Assembly (NCBI GenBank): GCA_024763495.1
Contig: JANTFJ010000142.1
Location: 1-6,662, forward strand
Direction of reading: 5' to 3'
DNA from: Desulfobulbaceae bacterium
GTDB lineage: Bacteria > Desulfobacterota > Desulfobulbia > Desulfobulbales > SURF-16
DNA: 6,662 nt
The notes under the pieces are model-generated. The model saw nothing but the letters and a program-made list of their open reading frames with translations, had not been told where the DNA came from and did not search any database. The translations under genes and the position numbers were made by a program. This document shows positions 6,557 through 6,662 of this stretch, piece by piece. Numbering within the stretch: the stretch's first letter is position 1; the number at the start of each line of letters is the position of its first letter.

Positions 6557-6662
6557 ACATCCTATAATTGTAAGCGCTCCATGAACACCACCCTGCACCC
6601 GTTTAAACGCCGCGATATACCTGATGTATTATCGCGAGCGTTGAAACGGGCACATGGCGGCA
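6551..6662 (+). CDS. N-terminal part of a small unrecognised protein (open at right edge)
   Basis: The frame is open from a TAG at 6500 to the window edge, with ATG at 6545 or 6551. The 37 codons from 6551 begin MATSYNCKRSMNTTLHPF and are rich in Arg and Lys. Joined through the 31-base terminal repeat, it runs on to the TGA at 187-189 and gives 89 residues. No convincing ribosome-binding site precedes either ATG. The frame lies over one of the strongest hairpins in the window, which makes a structural role for the DNA, or a degraded mobile-element gene, real alternatives. I do not recognise a family. Confidence 0.25.
   Translation, partial: MATSYNCKRSMNTTLHPFKRRDIPDVLSRALKRAHGG
6598..6650. 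repeat. long near-perfect hairpin; stem continues outward across the window ends
   Basis: The left arm CCCGTTT-A-AACGC-CGCGATA-TAC (6598-6620) pairs with GTA-T-TATCGCG-A-GCGTT-G-AAACGGG (6626-6650), leaving a 5-base loop CTGAT. That is 22 Watson-Crick pairs with one A/G mismatch and two single-base bulges, T6629 and A6637, both on the right arm. Pairing continues outward less perfectly: 6586-6597 against 6651-6662, and, if the ends are joined, 6569-6585 against 32-48, closing with TGTAAGCG and CGCTTACA. The full structure would span 111 bases. There is no T-run on either strand, so it is not an intrinsic terminator. It could be a structured minus-strand RNA, a mobile-element end, or a single-strand DNA signal. 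Confidence 0.8.
6632..6662. repeat. terminal direct repeat, right copy
   Basis: This is the second copy of the 31-base sequence at 1-31, with no mismatch, ending on the last base of the window. Removing one copy leaves a 6631-bp unit. In the joined form the non-coding span between the cyclase stop and the start of the first operon gene is 432 bases. The repeat begins inside the right arm of the hairpin, not at a gene or structural boundary, which fits an assembly overlap better than an integrase core site. Confidence 0.95.

Noticed and set aside
6598..6650. Rho-independent terminator for the operon
   Set aside because: The stem is strong, but neither strand has a T-run after it, and it lies about 140 bases past the last stop.
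6569..6662. Integron attC site reading of the hairpin
   Set aside because: It is long and has two bulged bases on one arm, as attC sites do, but the stem base lacks the RYYYAAC and GTTRRRY core sites, and no integrase or cassette arrangement is present.
6570..6662. Miniature IS66-type element (GTAAGCG at 6570-6576 and CGCTTAC at 41-47 as inverted termini)
   Set aside because: The termini resemble IS66-family ends as I remember them, but the flanking 8 bases (6562-6569 and 48-55) differ, so there is no target duplication, and no transposase is visible.

Overview
The window looks like a complete small contig from a Gram-negative, probably anaerobic or marine bacterium. Desulfobacterota is my best guess, because FecR-domain exoproteins beside CHASE2 adenylate cyclases are familiar there. 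That placement is inference; nothing here fixes the taxon. All three main proteins are envelope proteins, two with signal peptides and one with membrane spans, and one ends like an outer-membrane barrel, so a double-membrane cell is well supported.

Layout. Bases 1-258 hold the tail of an open frame (to 189), then an AT-rich stretch with a good promoter candidate (208-236) and a 13-base palindrome over its -35. A tight three-gene plus-strand operon follows. (1) 259-1578: signal peptide, three TPRs and a C-terminal outer-membrane beta-barrel, the architecture of SLAM / type XI secretion (T11SS) translocators. (2) 1606-4230: signal peptide, FecR domain, acidic linker, and a long beta-rich region carrying two copies of the G-x-F-[FY]-G-P signature of TbpB-like barrels, the type of domain SLAM proteins export. 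(3) 4238-6457: a membrane CHASE2-class III adenylate cyclase with all catalytic residues visible. The gaps are 27 and 7 bases. The simplest reading is a secretion pore, its surface or released cargo, and a periplasm-sensing cAMP enzyme expressed together.

Bases 6458-6662 contain no complete gene. They hold a striking long hairpin (tip at 6598-6650) and the start of an open frame.

The first 31 bases (1-31) equal the last 31 (6632-6662). Joining the ends gives a 6631-bp circle or one unit between two direct repeats. Two independent features run unbroken across that join: an 89-codon open frame and the outer half of the hairpin. The join is therefore probably real DNA rather than chance. I see no replication, mobilisation, integrase or transposase gene. 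A chromosomal segment between two copies of a dispersed repeat is at least as likely as a true circular element.
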